From NCBI GenBank assembly GCA_049840515.1, contig JASGKW010000019.1, positions 137,936 through 201,935 on the forward strand: DNA of 64,000 nt, in the 5' to 3' direction. Below the pieces are notes generated by a model that saw only the letters and a program-made list of their open reading frames with translations, had not been told where the DNA came from and did no database searches. Of this stretch, positions 16,973 through 27,069 are shown in pieces (position 1 is the stretch's first letter; every line of letters starts with the position of its first letter). The DNA is from Muricomes sp049840515. Lineage in GTDB: Bacteria > Bacillota > Clostridia > Lachnospirales > Lachnospiraceae. The position numbers and the translations under genes are program-made.

Positions 16973-19900
16973 TTAGTCTTCCCCGTAAAGAGTAACCAAT
17001 TTCTTAAGATGATTGTATTTATCCATTGCTTCTTTCTCATTTCTAGCGAAGAGTTTTTCAGCTTTTTCTGGATTTGCTCTCTTAAGAGCGTTGTAACGAA
17101 CTTCTCCATTAAGGAAATCCTGATATTTCTCTGCCTTAGGCTCTTTGCTGTCAAGTGAGAACTTGTTGCCCTCTGCATCTGGGTTGAATCTGAAGTTATT
17201 CCAGTATCCACACTCTACTGCCAGCTCTTCCTCTGTCTGAGCTTTGCTCATACCAAGCTTAATGCCATGATTGATACATGGAGCGTAAGCGATAATGATA
17301 GATGGTCCCGGATAAGCCTCAGCCTCTGTAATTGCTTTTACAGTCTGGTTGTAATCAGCACCCATAGCAATCTGTGCCACATATACATAGCCATAGCTCA
17401 TTGCAATCCCTGCAAGGTCTTTCTTTCTTGTTTCTTTTCCGCCTGCTGCGAACTGTGCTGTAGCACCTGTCTTAGTAGCTTTAGAAGACTGTCCGCCTGT
17501 ATTAGAGTAAACTTCTGTATCGAATACCATGATGTTGATATCTTCTCCACTTGCAATTACATGGTCGAGACCACCAAATCCGATATCATAAGCCCATCCG
17601 TCACCGCCGAAAATCCACTGTGACTTCTTAGCGAGGAAATCTTTTCCTTTCAATACTTCTGTTTTCTCTGCAGAATCGCAATCGCATGCTTCCAGTGCTG
17701 CTACAAGTTTGTCTGTAGCTGTTCCGTTTAATGCGCCTGCTGTAAATGTGTCAATATATTCCTGTGCAGCGGCCTTAACGTCTGCATTTGAACTCTCAGT
17801 GAGTTTCTCAACATAACCTTTCAGTCTCTCTCTGATGGTATTCTGAGCGAGCAGCATACCATATCCAAATTCTGCGTTGTCCTCAAACAATGAGTTAGAC
17901 CATGCAGGACCTTTGCCCTGTGGAGTTACTGTATAAGGTGTAGACGGTGAAGAGTTACCCCAGATAGAGGAGCATCCTGTTGCATTTGCAATGTACATTC
18001 TGTCACCGTATAACTGTGTAATTAATCTTGCATAAGGAGTCTCTCCGCAGCCTGCACATGCGCCTGAGAACTCAAGCAGCGGCTGTTTGAACTGGCTTCC
18101 TTTTACAGTTGTAACTTTAAACTTAGAAACAACTTCTGGCTTCTCTGGCAATTCTCTTGCATAGTCGAAGTATTTCTGAATTCCAACATTTGCTTCCATG
18201 TTCTCCAGAACAAGAGCTTTCTCGCCCTTCTTTCCTGGGCACACATTAGCACAAGAACCACATCCTGTACAGTCGTATGCAGATACCACGATAGAGAACT
18301 TCAGGTCTGGCATACCAATCATATCAATTGCAGTCATTCCTTCCGGCATCTGAGCAACTTCATCTGCTGTCAGAGCAACAGGACGGATAACAGCGTGCGG
18401 ACATACATATGCACAGCGGTTACACTGAATACAGTTCTCTTGTTTCCAAATCGGAATATCTACTGCGATACCACGTTTCTCGTATGCAGAAGAACCGGAT
18501 GGTGTAGAACCATCTACATAGTCGTTAAATGCAGATACTGGAAGTGTATCTCCCTGCTGAGCATTTACTTTAGCCTGAATATTCTTAACGAAGTTTGCAA
18601 CGCTCTGATCTCCGTTCTTGTTAGGATGAGGAGTTGCAAGACCTTCATCATCAGCAGCTTTCCAGCTTTCAGGAACTGTAATCTCTACAACCTGTTTAGC
18701 TCCTGCATCAATTGCATCATAGTTCATCTGTACAATCTTGTCACCTTTTCTTCCATAAGTAGCTTTTGCGGCAGCTTTCATAAGGTTGATTGCTTCCTCT
18801 TCCGGAATAATAGATGCAAGTTTAAAGAATGCAGACTGCAGAACTGTGTTGATACGTCCGCCAAGTCCAATCTCTTTACCAATCTTGATACCGTCGATTG
18901 TGTAGAATTTGATACCGTGGTTAGCGATATAAGCCTTTACCTGTCCTGGCAAATGTTTCTCAAGACCTTCCATATCCCATGAGCAGTTCAGAAGGAATGT
19001 TCCTCCGTCAACCAATTCCTGAACCATGTTATATTTGTCAACATAAGATGGGTTGTGGCATGCTACAAAGTTAGCCTTCTTAATCAGGTATGTGGATTTG
19101 ATTGGTTTTTTACCAAAACGTAAGTGAGACAATGTGATACCGCCTGACTTCTTTGAATCATAGTCAAAATAAGCCTGTGCGTACATATCTGTGTTATCAC
19201 CGATAATCTTGATAGAGTTCTTGTTAGCTCCAACCGTACCGTCAGCTCCAAGTCCCCAGAACTTACAGTTGATTGTTCCCTCTGGTGTTGTAACAAGAGG
19301 ATCACCTGCATCTAAGGAAAGATTTGTCACATCATCAACGATACCGATTGTGAATCTTGATTTCTCTGTGTTATTGAATACAGCTACAATCTGAGCTGGT
19401 GTTGTATCTTTTGAACCTAATCCATAACGTCCTGAGAATACTGGTACAGCATCAAATTTTGTTCCCTTTAATGCAGCAACAACATCCAGGAACAATGGCT
19501 CGCCGAATGCTCCAGGCTCTTTTGTTCTGTCAAGGATATTGATTGTCTTTACTGTTTCAGGAATTGCATCAATAATTGCTTCTGCACAGAATGGTCTGTA
19601 AAGGCGAACTTTTACGACACCAACTTTTTCGCCTGCTGCAAGCAGGTAATCAATTGTCTCTTCAATTGTCTCACATACAGAACCCATAGCAATGATTACA
19701 CGCTCTGCGTCCGGTGCTCCGTAGTAATTGAACAGTTTATAATCTGTACCGATTTTCTCGTTAACCTTGTCCATATAATTCTGAACAACTCCCGGAAGAG
19801 CGTCATAATATGGGTTGCAGGCTTCTCTTGCCTGGAAGAAAATGTCAGGGTTCTGAGCGGAACCTCTGTGGCAAGGATGATTTGGATTCAATGCATGCTG

Positions 19901-20512
19901 ACGGAACTCGTCAATGGCATCCATATCCACCAGGTCTTTCAGGTCTTCGTAATCCCATGTCTCAATTTTCTGAATCTCATGAGAAGTTCTGAATCCGTCG
20001 AAGAAGTTGATAAACGGAATTTTTCCTTCCAGAGCAGCACAGTGTGCAACTGCTGTCAGGTCCATAACTTCCTGTACACTTGATTCGCAGAGCATAGCAG
20101 CTCCAGTCTGGCGGCATGCATAAACATCAGAGTGATCTCCGAAGATTGAAAGTGCATGGCTGGCGATAGCACGTGCAGATACGTTAAATACGCCTGGTAA
20201 CTGTTCTCCTGCTACTTTATATATATTAGGAATCATCAGAAGTAATCCCTGAGATGCCGTAAATGTTGTAGTTAAAGCTCCGGCTGATAAGGAACCATGT
20301 ACTGCTCCTGCTGCTCCTGCTTCAGACTGCATCTCTGTTACTTTAACAGTTTGTCCGAAAATATTCTCCCTGCCTTCTGTTGCCCATTCGTCAATATGCT
20401 CCGGCATAACAGATGACGGGGTTATCGGGTAAATTGCAGCAACTTCAGTATACGCGTAGGAAACGTGAGCCGCAGCCTGGTTACCGTCCATGGTCTTCAT
20501 TTTTCTTGCCAT
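16973..20512 (-). CDS. nifJ: Pyruvate:ferredoxin (flavodoxin) oxidoreductase
   Basis: Converts pyruvate and CoA to acetyl-CoA and CO2 while reducing ferredoxin, a central step in anaerobic energy metabolism. The single 1179-residue chain carries the N-terminal domain (AAIYPITPSSVMPEH), the middle gamma domain, two [4Fe-4S] motifs (CIQCNRCAYVCP and CTGCGSCANVCPG), the fourth-cluster cysteines (CAGCGETPYA) and the thiamine diphosphate motif (GDGWAYDIGFGGLDH...SNTGGQSS). The start at 20512 follows a full AAGGAGG; the longer frame to 20653 lies over the promoter. It is monocistronic, with a terminator at 16905-16938. Confidence 0.97.
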   Translation of the reverse strand: MARKMKTMDGNQAAAHVSYAYTEVAAIYPITPSSVMPEHIDEWATEGRENIFGQTVKVTEMQSEAGAAGAVHGSLSAGALTTTFTASQGLLLMIPNIYKVAGEQLPGVFNVSARAIASHALSIFGDHSDVYACRQTGAAMLCESSVQEVMDLTAVAHCAALEGKIPFINFFDGFRTSHEIQKIETWDYEDLKDLVDMDAIDEFRQHALNPNHPCHRGSAQNPDIFFQAREACNPYYDALPGVVQNYMDKVNEKIGTDYKLFNYYGAPDAERVIIAMGSVCETIEETIDYLLAAGEKVGVVKVRLYRPFCAEAIIDAIPETVKTINILDRTKEPGAFGEPLFLDVVAALKGTKFDAVPVFSGRYGLGSKDTTPAQIVAVFNNTEKSRFTIGIVDDVTNLSLDAGDPLVTTPEGTINCKFWGLGADGTVGANKNSIKIIGDNTDMYAQAYFDYDSKKSGGITLSHLRFGKKPIKSTYLIKKANFVACHNPSYVDKYNMVQELVDGGTFLLNCSWDMEGLEKHLPGQVKAYIANHGIKFYTIDGIKIGKEIGLGGRINTVLQSAFFKLASIIPEEEAINLMKAAAKATYGRKGDKIVQMNYDAIDAGAKQVVEITVPESWKAADDEGLATPHPNKNGDQSVANFVKNIQAKVNAQQGDTLPVSAFNDYVDGSTPSGSSAYEKRGIAVDIPIWKQENCIQCNRCAYVCPHAVIRPVALTADEVAQMPEGMTAIDMIGMPDLKFSIVVSAYDCTGCGSCANVCPGKKGEKALVLENMEANVGIQKYFDYARELPEKPEVVSKFKVTTVKGSQFKQPLLEFSGACAGCGETPYARLITQLYGDRMYIANATGCSSIWGNSSPSTPYTVTPQGKGPAWSNSLFEDNAEFGYGMLLAQNTIRERLKGYVEKLTESSNADVKAAAQEYIDTFTAGALNGTATDKLVAALEACDCDSAEKTEVLKGKDFLAKKSQWIFGGDGWAYDIGFGGLDHVIASGEDINIMVFDTEVYSNTGGQSSKATKTGATAQFAAGGKETRKKDLAGIAMSYGYVYVAQIAMGADYNQTVKAITEAEAYPGPSIIIAYAPCINHGIKLGMSKAQTEEELAVECGYWNNFRFNPDAEGNKFSLDSKEPKAEKYQDFLNGEVRYNALKRANPEKAEKLFARNEKEAMDKYNHLKKLVTLYGED

Positions 20513-20567
20513 TTCTTGTTCCTCCTTAAAATTACATTGTACAGTTAATTTTTTCACATGTTTCTTT

Positions 20568-20596
20568 ATTATATCCCCAACAAACGCAAAAGTCCA
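20568..20596 (-). promoter_or_regulatory. Promoter of nifJ
   Basis: Minus strand: TGGACT (20596-20591), 17-base spacer, TATAAT (20573-20568), giving a leader of about 50 bases. Confidence 0.65.
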
Positions 20597-20688
20597 TAGA
20601 GTGTCTGTCTTTTTTTGTTTATTTTTGGGTACAAGCACAAAACGTCTATCCACGGCCAGCCAGACGATTCCTGGCGGTAAGTGGAGCC

Positions 20689-21636
20689 TTACTTAAAAAG
20701 CCTGTCCTTGGATTTCGGCCGTTTTTTTCCTGTGAGTTTTTCAGGCATTGGCTCATATTTTACACTGGATTTTATAAAAGGTATTTTCTTATGATTCTTT
20801 CTGAAATAAATCAGCAGAGCTCCGGTCACAGCCACGATAACTCCCGCCAGAAGCTGAGAGACAGGGAATCCTAATCCCGGAATCAATAGCTGATCTGTCC
20901 TCAGGCCTTCTATCCAGACTCTTCCCAGACCATATCCAAACAGATAAAGCAGGAACAGCTCTCCTTCATATTTTTTATGTTTCCTGTAGAGGAAAAGTAA
21001 AATCAGCAGCACACAGCACCACAGCGATTCGTACAGAAATGTGGGGTGCACCTGAATGTAGCTGATTCCGTCTATCACTTGTGCATGCTTTTGCATAGCC
21101 TTTGTCACATCGCCGCCTCTCACCGCATCCAGAGGAATCTGCATGGCAAACAGACTGTCTGTATATCCGCCAAATGCCTCACGGTTAAAAAAGTTTCCCC
21201 ACCGCCCCAGCATCTGCCCGTTTAAAAGCGCAAGAGCTATGGTATCCAATATCTGCGGCGCGCGCAGCCTCTTCACCCGGGCATATATCAGAACTGTAAT
21301 AACAGCGGCAATCACACCTCCGTAAATAGCAAGACCGCCTTCGCGCAGATTTAAAATATCCAGCAGATTATCTTTATATACATCCCATGAAAAAGCTACA
21401 TAATAGATTCTTGCACCTGCGATTCCGCAGATAACGCCTATCATTCCCATGTCCATATAATTTTCTGGATTCTGCCCCGTTCTCTTCGCCTCCTGCACGG
21501 CAATAAAAAAGCCAAACAGAATTGCACAGCCGATAATGATTCCATAGAATGCAATCTCAAATCCAAACACTGTGACAGATTTTCCCACATGGTCTAAATA
21601 GATTCCTAAATGCGGAAAATTAATATTATAATGCAT
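20689..21636 (-). CDS. lgt: Prolipoprotein diacylglyceryl transferase
   Basis: Transfers diacylglycerol from phosphatidylglycerol to the lipobox cysteine of exported prolipoproteins. The 315-residue polytopic membrane protein has the Lgt signature GRWGNFFNREAFGG near residue 145, the conserved R...E region (GLRTDQLLIPG) and about seven hydrophobic segments. The C-terminus is basic. It would process the lipoproteins at 11683 and 52941. It lies just downstream of ychF in the same direction. Confidence 0.96.
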   Translation of the reverse strand: MHYNINFPHLGIYLDHVGKSVTVFGFEIAFYGIIIGCAILFGFFIAVQEAKRTGQNPENYMDMGMIGVICGIAGARIYYVAFSWDVYKDNLLDILNLREGGLAIYGGVIAAVITVLIYARVKRLRAPQILDTIALALLNGQMLGRWGNFFNREAFGGYTDSLFAMQIPLDAVRGGDVTKAMQKHAQVIDGISYIQVHPTFLYESLWCCVLLILLFLYRKHKKYEGELFLLYLFGYGLGRVWIEGLRTDQLLIPGLGFPVSQLLAGVIVAVTGALLIYFRKNHKKIPFIKSSVKYEPMPEKLTGKKRPKSKDRLFK

Positions 21637-21650
21637 ATTTTATGCTCCTT

Positions 21651-22748
21651 TTACACATTAAACCTGAACAGAATGATATCCCCATCCTGCACCACATACT
21701 CTTTGCCTTCGAGTCTTACAAGCCCTTTTTCTTTGGCTGCCGCATGTGTACCGCACACCATCAGGTCATCGTAGCTTACAATCTCAGCGCGTATAAATCC
21801 CCGCTCAAAATCGGTGTGGATTTTTCCCGCCGCCTGGGGAGCTTTCGTTCCAATCTTAATCGTCCACGCCCGGACCTCCGGCTCACCTGCCGTTAAATAG
21901 CTGATAAGGCCAAGAAGATGATAGCTTGCTTTAATCAGTTTTTCCAAGCCTGACTCTTCTAAACCTAAATCTTCAAGAAACATTTTCTTTTCTTCATCAT
22001 CAAGCTCCGCAATTTCCTGCTCAATCTGGGCACATACTACAAATACTTCGCACCCTTCCTGTTTTGCATACTCGCGGACAGCCTGTACACCTGAATTGGA
22101 TGCGCCGTCATCACTCAAATCATCTTCCGTCACATTTGCCGCAAAAATCACCGGTTTTGCTGTCAGAAGGTTATAATCTGCCATCCAGACTTTCTCGTCA
22201 TCATCCTCCGGGACAAAACTCTTTGCCATTTTGTTCTCTTCCAGATGAGCCTTGATGCGCTCCAGAAGCTCCAGCTCTTTCGCCGCAGTCTTATCATTTC
22301 TTGCCACCTTTGTTGTCTTGGCAATCCTTCTCTCCAGAATTTCCAAATCTGAGAAAATCAACTCCAGATTAATTGTCTCAATATCACGCAGAGGATCAAT
22401 ATTTCCGTCCACATGCACAATATTGCTGTCCTCAAAGCATCTTACAACATGCACAATAGCGTCAACCTCACGGATGTTTGCCAAAAACTGATTTCCCAGT
22501 CCTTCTCCTTTTGATGCTCCTTTTACCAGACCCGCAATATCGACAAATTCAATAACAGCCGGAACAATTTTCTTAGTATGGTACAGCTCACCTAGAACAT
22601 CCAGACGTTTATCCGGCACTGTCACAACCCCTACATTAGGGTCGATAGTACAAAAGGGGTAATTGGCAGACTCCGCTCCCGCCTTGGTCAGTGAGTTAAA
22701 CAATGTACTTTTCCCAACATTGGGCAATCCTACAATTCCTAATTTCAT
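21651..22748 (-). CDS. ychF: YchF/Obg-like ATPase
   Basis: Obg-related P-loop protein that prefers ATP over GTP, associates with ribosomes and is linked to oxidative stress responses. The 365 residues show G1 GLPNVGKSTLFNSL, the switch with YPFCTIDPNVGVV, G3 DIAGLVKGASKGEGLGN, the G4 variant NVTEDD, a coiled middle domain and a C-terminal TGS domain ending in DGDIILFRFNV. Length is typical. It is followed by lgt after 14 bases. Confidence 0.96.
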   Translation of the reverse strand: MKLGIVGLPNVGKSTLFNSLTKAGAESANYPFCTIDPNVGVVTVPDKRLDVLGELYHTKKIVPAVIEFVDIAGLVKGASKGEGLGNQFLANIREVDAIVHVVRCFEDSNIVHVDGNIDPLRDIETINLELIFSDLEILERRIAKTTKVARNDKTAAKELELLERIKAHLEENKMAKSFVPEDDDEKVWMADYNLLTAKPVIFAANVTEDDLSDDGASNSGVQAVREYAKQEGCEVFVVCAQIEQEIAELDDEEKKMFLEDLGLEESGLEKLIKASYHLLGLISYLTAGEPEVRAWTIKIGTKAPQAAGKIHTDFERGFIRAEIVSYDDLMVCGTHAAAKEKGLVRLEGKEYVVQDGDIILFRFNV

Positions 22749-22806
22749 ATTTCTCTATCTCCTTGTATTTACTGCGATTCCTAATTTTCCCGTGGAACCT
22801 TATATC

Positions 22807-23460
22807 TTAATCTCTTGTCTCCATCAAAATTACCACACCAAATGGAAATGAGATTTCTACCTCATCTTCCTCAATCTGATTGCTGACACACAGACTGTCA
22901 CCGGCTGTCAATATATGATGCTTCAAGGGGTATTTTGCGCCGTTGAGATTAAAATCCTCCACATCCCCGCCTAAGGGAAACACAGAGAAATAAGGGCCGT
23001 AGGCCTCTTCTTTTCTCAGCACAAAACTTTCCTTCAAAAGGCGTATCTGATTATGTGAATCTATAATCCTGGCATCTGACCCGGCGTCCAGTGCAAGCTT
23101 TAAAGCCTGGACGTTGGCCCAGACATGGTCTATCCTTGAGCCTGTTGCCCCAAGAATCAATATATGCTGTCTGTGTAAATCCAGACACATCCGCAATGCG
23201 ATTTCTGTATCAGAGGCGTCTTTGACAGGATTAAATTCTCTCACAGGAACTTTCGTCTCCTCTTTATAATACGTGATGACTTCCTCAGATACACTGTCGA
23301 AATCCCCCACAATGTAATCTGGAAGAATCTCATGTTGATAAAGAAATTCAAGACCTTTGTCCACTCCCACAATCAATTCTGTTTCTTCCGCTTTTAAAAT
23401 GCCAAGAGCAAACTCCTCCTCCAAAAGCCCACCGCTGATAATAACCGTACGTTTATTCAT
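22807..23460 (-). CDS. thiN: Thiamine diphosphokinase
   Basis: Transfers pyrophosphate from ATP to thiamine to give thiamine diphosphate, the cofactor of the pyruvate oxidoreductase nearby. The 217 residues carry the family motif GDFDSVSEE near residue 52, DASDTEIALRMCL, and LGATGSRIDHVWAN. Its start overlaps the end of rpe by eight bases, and the rsgA-rpe-thiN order is common in Bacillota. No TPP riboswitch is visible, as expected for a gene inside an operon. Confidence 0.94.
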   Translation of the reverse strand: MNKRTVIISGGLLEEEFALGILKAEETELIVGVDKGLEFLYQHEILPDYIVGDFDSVSEEVITYYKEETKVPVREFNPVKDASDTEIALRMCLDLHRQHILILGATGSRIDHVWANVQALKLALDAGSDARIIDSHNQIRLLKESFVLRKEEAYGPYFSVFPLGGDVEDFNLNGAKYPLKHHILTAGDSLCVSNQIEEDEVEISFPFGVVILMETRD

Positions 23461-24118
23461 TTTCTTTTAAAATCTCCATAAATCCTTTAACATTCTCTTT
23501 TATATTTCCATTAAATACTGCCGAGCCTGCCACAATTACATTTGCACCGGCAGACAAAACTTCCCTCACATTGGTGAGATAAATCCCTCCGTCCACTTCA
23601 ATGTCCGCATCCAGCTTTCTCTCATCCAATAATGCCCTGAGGCTCCTGATTTTATTCAGAGATTCCGGGATAAATGCCTGACCGCCAAACCCCGGCTCCA
23701 CGCTCATAATCAGGAACATTTCAGCCTGATCCAGAACCGGAATCAGAGCCTCCACCGGTGTGGCTGGTTTTATAGATATTCCTGCCTTCATGCCGCAGCT
23801 ATGAATTTTGTCCAGCACCGCCTGTATATCCTCACATGCTTCTAAGTGCACCGTCAGAATGTCCGCTCCTGCCGCCTGAAATGCCTCCACATATCGGATA
23901 GGGTCTGTCACCATCAGATGGGTGTCCATGACCTGACTGCTCACCCCCTGAATGGATTTGAGAACAGGCATGCCAAAAGAAATGCTGGGTACAAACATTC
24001 CGTCCATGACATCAAAGTGGAGATACTTAGCTCCGCTGTCTGCCGTCATGCGGATTTGTTCACCCAACACTTTAAAGTCCGCGGATAATATGGATGGTGC
24101 CAATATATTTTTCATCAT
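23453..24118 (-). CDS. rpe: Ribulose-phosphate 3-epimerase
   Basis: Interconverts ribulose-5-phosphate and xylulose-5-phosphate in the pentose phosphate pathway. The 221-residue TIM barrel shows the start APSILSADF, the metal ligands in HFDVMDGMFVPSISFG and DTHLMV, VEPGFGGQAF, and EVDGGI. The ATG overlaps the rsgA stop (TAATG), and a second ATG follows immediately. It would process xylulose-5-phosphate from the XylB reaction. Confidence 0.97.
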   Translation of the reverse strand: MMKNILAPSILSADFKVLGEQIRMTADSGAKYLHFDVMDGMFVPSISFGMPVLKSIQGVSSQVMDTHLMVTDPIRYVEAFQAAGADILTVHLEACEDIQAVLDKIHSCGMKAGISIKPATPVEALIPVLDQAEMFLIMSVEPGFGGQAFIPESLNKIRSLRALLDERKLDADIEVDGGIYLTNVREVLSAGANVIVAGSAVFNGNIKENVKGFMEILKENE

Positions 24119-24996
24119 TAATACCTCTTCTTTCCTTGTAATTCCTGGTACATTTCCAGATAATTCTCATAGCGAACGGGATGAATGTCGCCTCTGTCCA
24201 CCGCAGCCTTCACAGCACAGCCCGGTTCATGGACATGGTCACAGCCGTTAAACCTGCACTTTCCTTCATAAGGTGCAAATTCCCTGAAATAATATTTCAG
24301 TTCCTCTTTCTCGAAGTCATTTACATACAGGGAGCTGAAACCTGGCGTGTCCATAATATAGGAATTTTCATCAATTGCTATCAGCTCTGAATGTCTCGTT
24401 GTATGCTTTCCCCTTGCAATCTTTTTACTGATGCTGCCTGTCTCCATCTGAACCTCCGACTGCAGAAGATTAATCAGAGAGGATTTGCCCACCCCGGACG
24501 GCCCGGCAATGACTGTGGTCTTTCCTTCCAGCATCTCTTTCACAGATTTTATGTTATCTTTCTCCAGAGCGCTGGTAAAGACAACCTGGTATTCACATGC
24601 GTCATATATTTCCTGAAGTTTGGCTAGTTCAGGCTGGGTCGCGATATCTTTTTTATTAAAACACAGTATCACAGGAATGTTCTTGGTCTCCATCATCACC
24701 AGAAACCTGTCCAGCAAGTTAAAATGAGGCTCCGGCTCAGTCACCGCAAATACAACCAGTGCCTGATCCACATTGGCTGCCGCCGGGCGGATAAGTTCAT
24801 TGTGTCTCGGCAGTATTTCTACGATATTGCCTTCCTTTTCAGCCTCATCGAGAACTTCTATATTTACATCATCACCCACAAGAGGCTTTATTTTTTCTTT
24901 TCTGAACACACCTTTTGCTTTACACTCATAAACACCGGATTCTACCACGTGAACGTAGTAGAATCCGGCAATTCCTTTTATAATCTTTCCCCGCAT
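24118..24996 (-). CDS. rsgA: Ribosome small-subunit GTPase RsgA
   Basis: Circularly permuted GTPase that acts late in 30S assembly. The N-terminal OB fold (about 1-70) is followed by G4 (FNKKD), G1 (GPSGVGKSSL near residue 165), G3 (DTPGFSSL), and a C-terminal zinc domain CRFNGC...HEPGC. Its 292 residues are normal. It is preceded by the PASTA kinase gene with only three bases between, so it belongs to the same transcript. Confidence 0.96.
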   Translation of the reverse strand: MRGKIIKGIAGFYYVHVVESGVYECKAKGVFRKEKIKPLVGDDVNIEVLDEAEKEGNIVEILPRHNELIRPAAANVDQALVVFAVTEPEPHFNLLDRFLVMMETKNIPVILCFNKKDIATQPELAKLQEIYDACEYQVVFTSALEKDNIKSVKEMLEGKTTVIAGPSGVGKSSLINLLQSEVQMETGSISKKIARGKHTTRHSELIAIDENSYIMDTPGFSSLYVNDFEKEELKYYFREFAPYEGKCRFNGCDHVHEPGCAVKAAVDRGDIHPVRYENYLEMYQELQGKKRY

Positions 24997-24999
24997 AAA

Positions 25000-27069
25000 T
25001 TATTGGCCTTCTGTTCCAGTGTCCCCGCCGCCAGTATCATTGTTCGGCAAGGAGGGCTGTTCTGGTCCGAGACTCACTACAAAATCAACTGCTGTCCCTT
25101 TCTCTAACTGGCTTCCCGCCGGTGCCGACTGGGTAATGACATATCCCTGTGTCACACTGCTGTTTTCATAAGTTACATATCCCGTAAGACCTGCATTGGT
25201 CAGCGCCTGCAGCGCTGCCTCCTCAGTCTTGTTGGTCAATGCCGGAACATTCACCATCTCGACTTTTGGCCCCTTGCTGACAACATAGTCAACGGAAGTT
25301 CCTTTATCCACCTTTTTATTTACTTTCGTTTTCTGAGATATAACAAGCCCAGCTTCATATGTGTCGCTGTATTCTTCTGTCACATTCCCTGTTACAAGCC
25401 CTGCCCCCGCCAGTGCTGCATCTGCATCTGCTGAGGCCATACCTGTCAGATCAGGAACTGTGGCTTTTTCCGCTCCCAGACTGACTTCCATAGTAACTTT
25501 GGAGCCCTCTTTTACTTCCGCCCCTGCGGAAGGATTCGTGGAAATCACTTTTCCTTCTTCCACATCATCGCTGTATTTTGCCTCGGAATTGGCCACAACA
25601 AGGCCTCTGTCCTCAAGCATTTTCTGTGCTTCACTTTCATCCTGGCCTGTGACGTCAGGAACCTGAACTGTCTTTTCTTCCTTGCCTGTGCTGACAACCA
25701 CATTAATCTGTGTATTCTTTGCCACTTTTTTCTTTGCCGCAGTCTCCTGCCTTATAACAACATTTTTGTCATACTGGTCAGACGCTTCTCTGCCTGATAC
25801 ATAGTATCCCAGACCTTTCTTTGCCAAGGCCTCCTGTGCTTCCTGTTCTGTCATTCCCACCAAATCCGGCACTGTAACCTGACTCTGTGTTTCTGTCTGG
25901 CCGATTCCGGAACCTGTCTTGAAAAGTCCCGCTGCCTTTCCTATCATAAAGACAAGCGCAAGTGCAATGACAACTGCCGCCACAATCATGAGTATTCTCA
26001 TAATCCGCTTCATATTTGGGTCTACATCGCCCCGCCTTCTGTCGTCCGGCTCATAATCATCATCGTCATCTTCGTCGTCATAGTCATAATCATCGTCTTC
26101 GTAATCATCATCATAGTCATCTTCGTCATAATCATCGTCATCCGGATTATAATCCTGATCCTGTATGCGCTCCATCTCTTCCGTAGACATGAGCACTGTT
26201 GTATCGCCGCTGGGCGCATAAGGTGATAAATTGACAAAATCGCCCTCAGGATTTACCAGAGAACGTTTCAAATCCAGAATCAGAGACTGGCAGTTCAAAT
26301 ACCTGCGCTCTGGATTCTTCTGGGTGCACTTCATGATAATACATTCCAGACTATATGGAATATCCGGCACTTCCTCCGCCGGAGAAATAATTTCCTCCTG
26401 CAAATGCTTGAGAGCAACCTCAACGGTAGTGTCACCGTCAAAAGGCACATGTCCTGTTATCATCTCATACATGGTAACGCCGGCAGAATAGATATCACTC
26501 TTTGCACCTACAACACCGCCTCTCGCCTGCTCCGGAGATGTATAGTGGACGGAACCCATCACACTGGCGCTAATGGTATTGGTGGACGTAGTTGCCCTGG
26601 CAATACCGAAATCTGTCACTTTCACTTTTCCTTCTTTGGAAATAATAATGTTCTGCGGTTTGATGTCGCGGTGAACAATATGCTGATTGTGGGCAGCCTG
26701 AATACCAGTCACCATCTGTATAGAAATGCTGATTGTCTCTTTTGCACTAAGTCTGCCTTTTTTCTCAATATATTCCTTTAAAGTGATTCCCTCAACCAGT
26801 TCCATTACCATATAGTAAAGTCCCCGGTCCTGTCCCACATCGTAGACATTTACCACGTTGGGGTGCATCAGACCTGCCGCTGCCTGAGCCTCACTCAAAA
26901 ATTTCTGAATAAAAACTTCATCTGTCCGAAAGTCGCTTTTTAATACTTTAATCGCCACATACCGGTTCAGCTTATGGTCTTTTCCCTTATACACATCCGC
27001 CATCCCGCCTGAACCAATGCGGCTTAATATCTCATAGCGCTTTCCTAAAAATATTCCCTCTTTTAACAT
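25000..27069 (-). CDS. prkC: PASTA-domain serine/threonine kinase
   Basis: Membrane kinase that senses muropeptides or lipid II through PASTA domains and controls cell wall growth and dormancy exit. In order: the kinase domain (about 10-270, with VAIKVLK, HRDIKPQN, TDFGIAR and the Thr-rich activation loop), an unusually acidic linker (about 310-350, almost only Asp, Glu and Tyr), one membrane segment (about 356-378), four PASTA repeats, each with a VPDLxG-like start, and a Gly/Thr/Asp tail. The start at 27069 overlaps the end of the cognate phosphatase gene. Confidence 0.96.
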   Translation of the reverse strand: MLKEGIFLGKRYEILSRIGSGGMADVYKGKDHKLNRYVAIKVLKSDFRTDEVFIQKFLSEAQAAAGLMHPNVVNVYDVGQDRGLYYMVMELVEGITLKEYIEKKGRLSAKETISISIQMVTGIQAAHNQHIVHRDIKPQNIIISKEGKVKVTDFGIARATTSTNTISASVMGSVHYTSPEQARGGVVGAKSDIYSAGVTMYEMITGHVPFDGDTTVEVALKHLQEEIISPAEEVPDIPYSLECIIMKCTQKNPERRYLNCQSLILDLKRSLVNPEGDFVNLSPYAPSGDTTVLMSTEEMERIQDQDYNPDDDDYDEDDYDDDYEDDDYDYDDEDDDDDYEPDDRRRGDVDPNMKRIMRILMIVAAVVIALALVFMIGKAAGLFKTGSGIGQTETQSQVTVPDLVGMTEQEAQEALAKKGLGYYVSGREASDQYDKNVVIRQETAAKKKVAKNTQINVVVSTGKEEKTVQVPDVTGQDESEAQKMLEDRGLVVANSEAKYSDDVEEGKVISTNPSAGAEVKEGSKVTMEVSLGAEKATVPDLTGMASADADAALAGAGLVTGNVTEEYSDTYEAGLVISQKTKVNKKVDKGTSVDYVVSKGPKVEMVNVPALTNKTEEAALQALTNAGLTGYVTYENSSVTQGYVITQSAPAGSQLEKGTAVDFVVSLGPEQPSLPNNDTGGGDTGTEGQ
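26040..26160 (-). repeat. Low-complexity Asp/Glu/Tyr-coding tract inside prkC
   Basis: About 120 bases made almost only of GAT, GAC, GAA, GAG and TAT codons, forming an imperfect trinucleotide repeat. It codes for the juxtamembrane linker of the kinase. Tracts like this change length by slippage between strains. Confidence 0.7.

Noticed and set aside
20513..20653. N-terminal extension of the pyruvate oxidoreductase (47 extra codons)
   Set aside because: It crosses a good promoter and ribosome binding site, and is basic and unlike the family; the ATG at 20512 fits homologues.
26022..26237. A Met/Thr/Ile-rich minus-strand frame within prkC
   Set aside because: It is a shadow of the acidic trinucleotide tract read in another frame.
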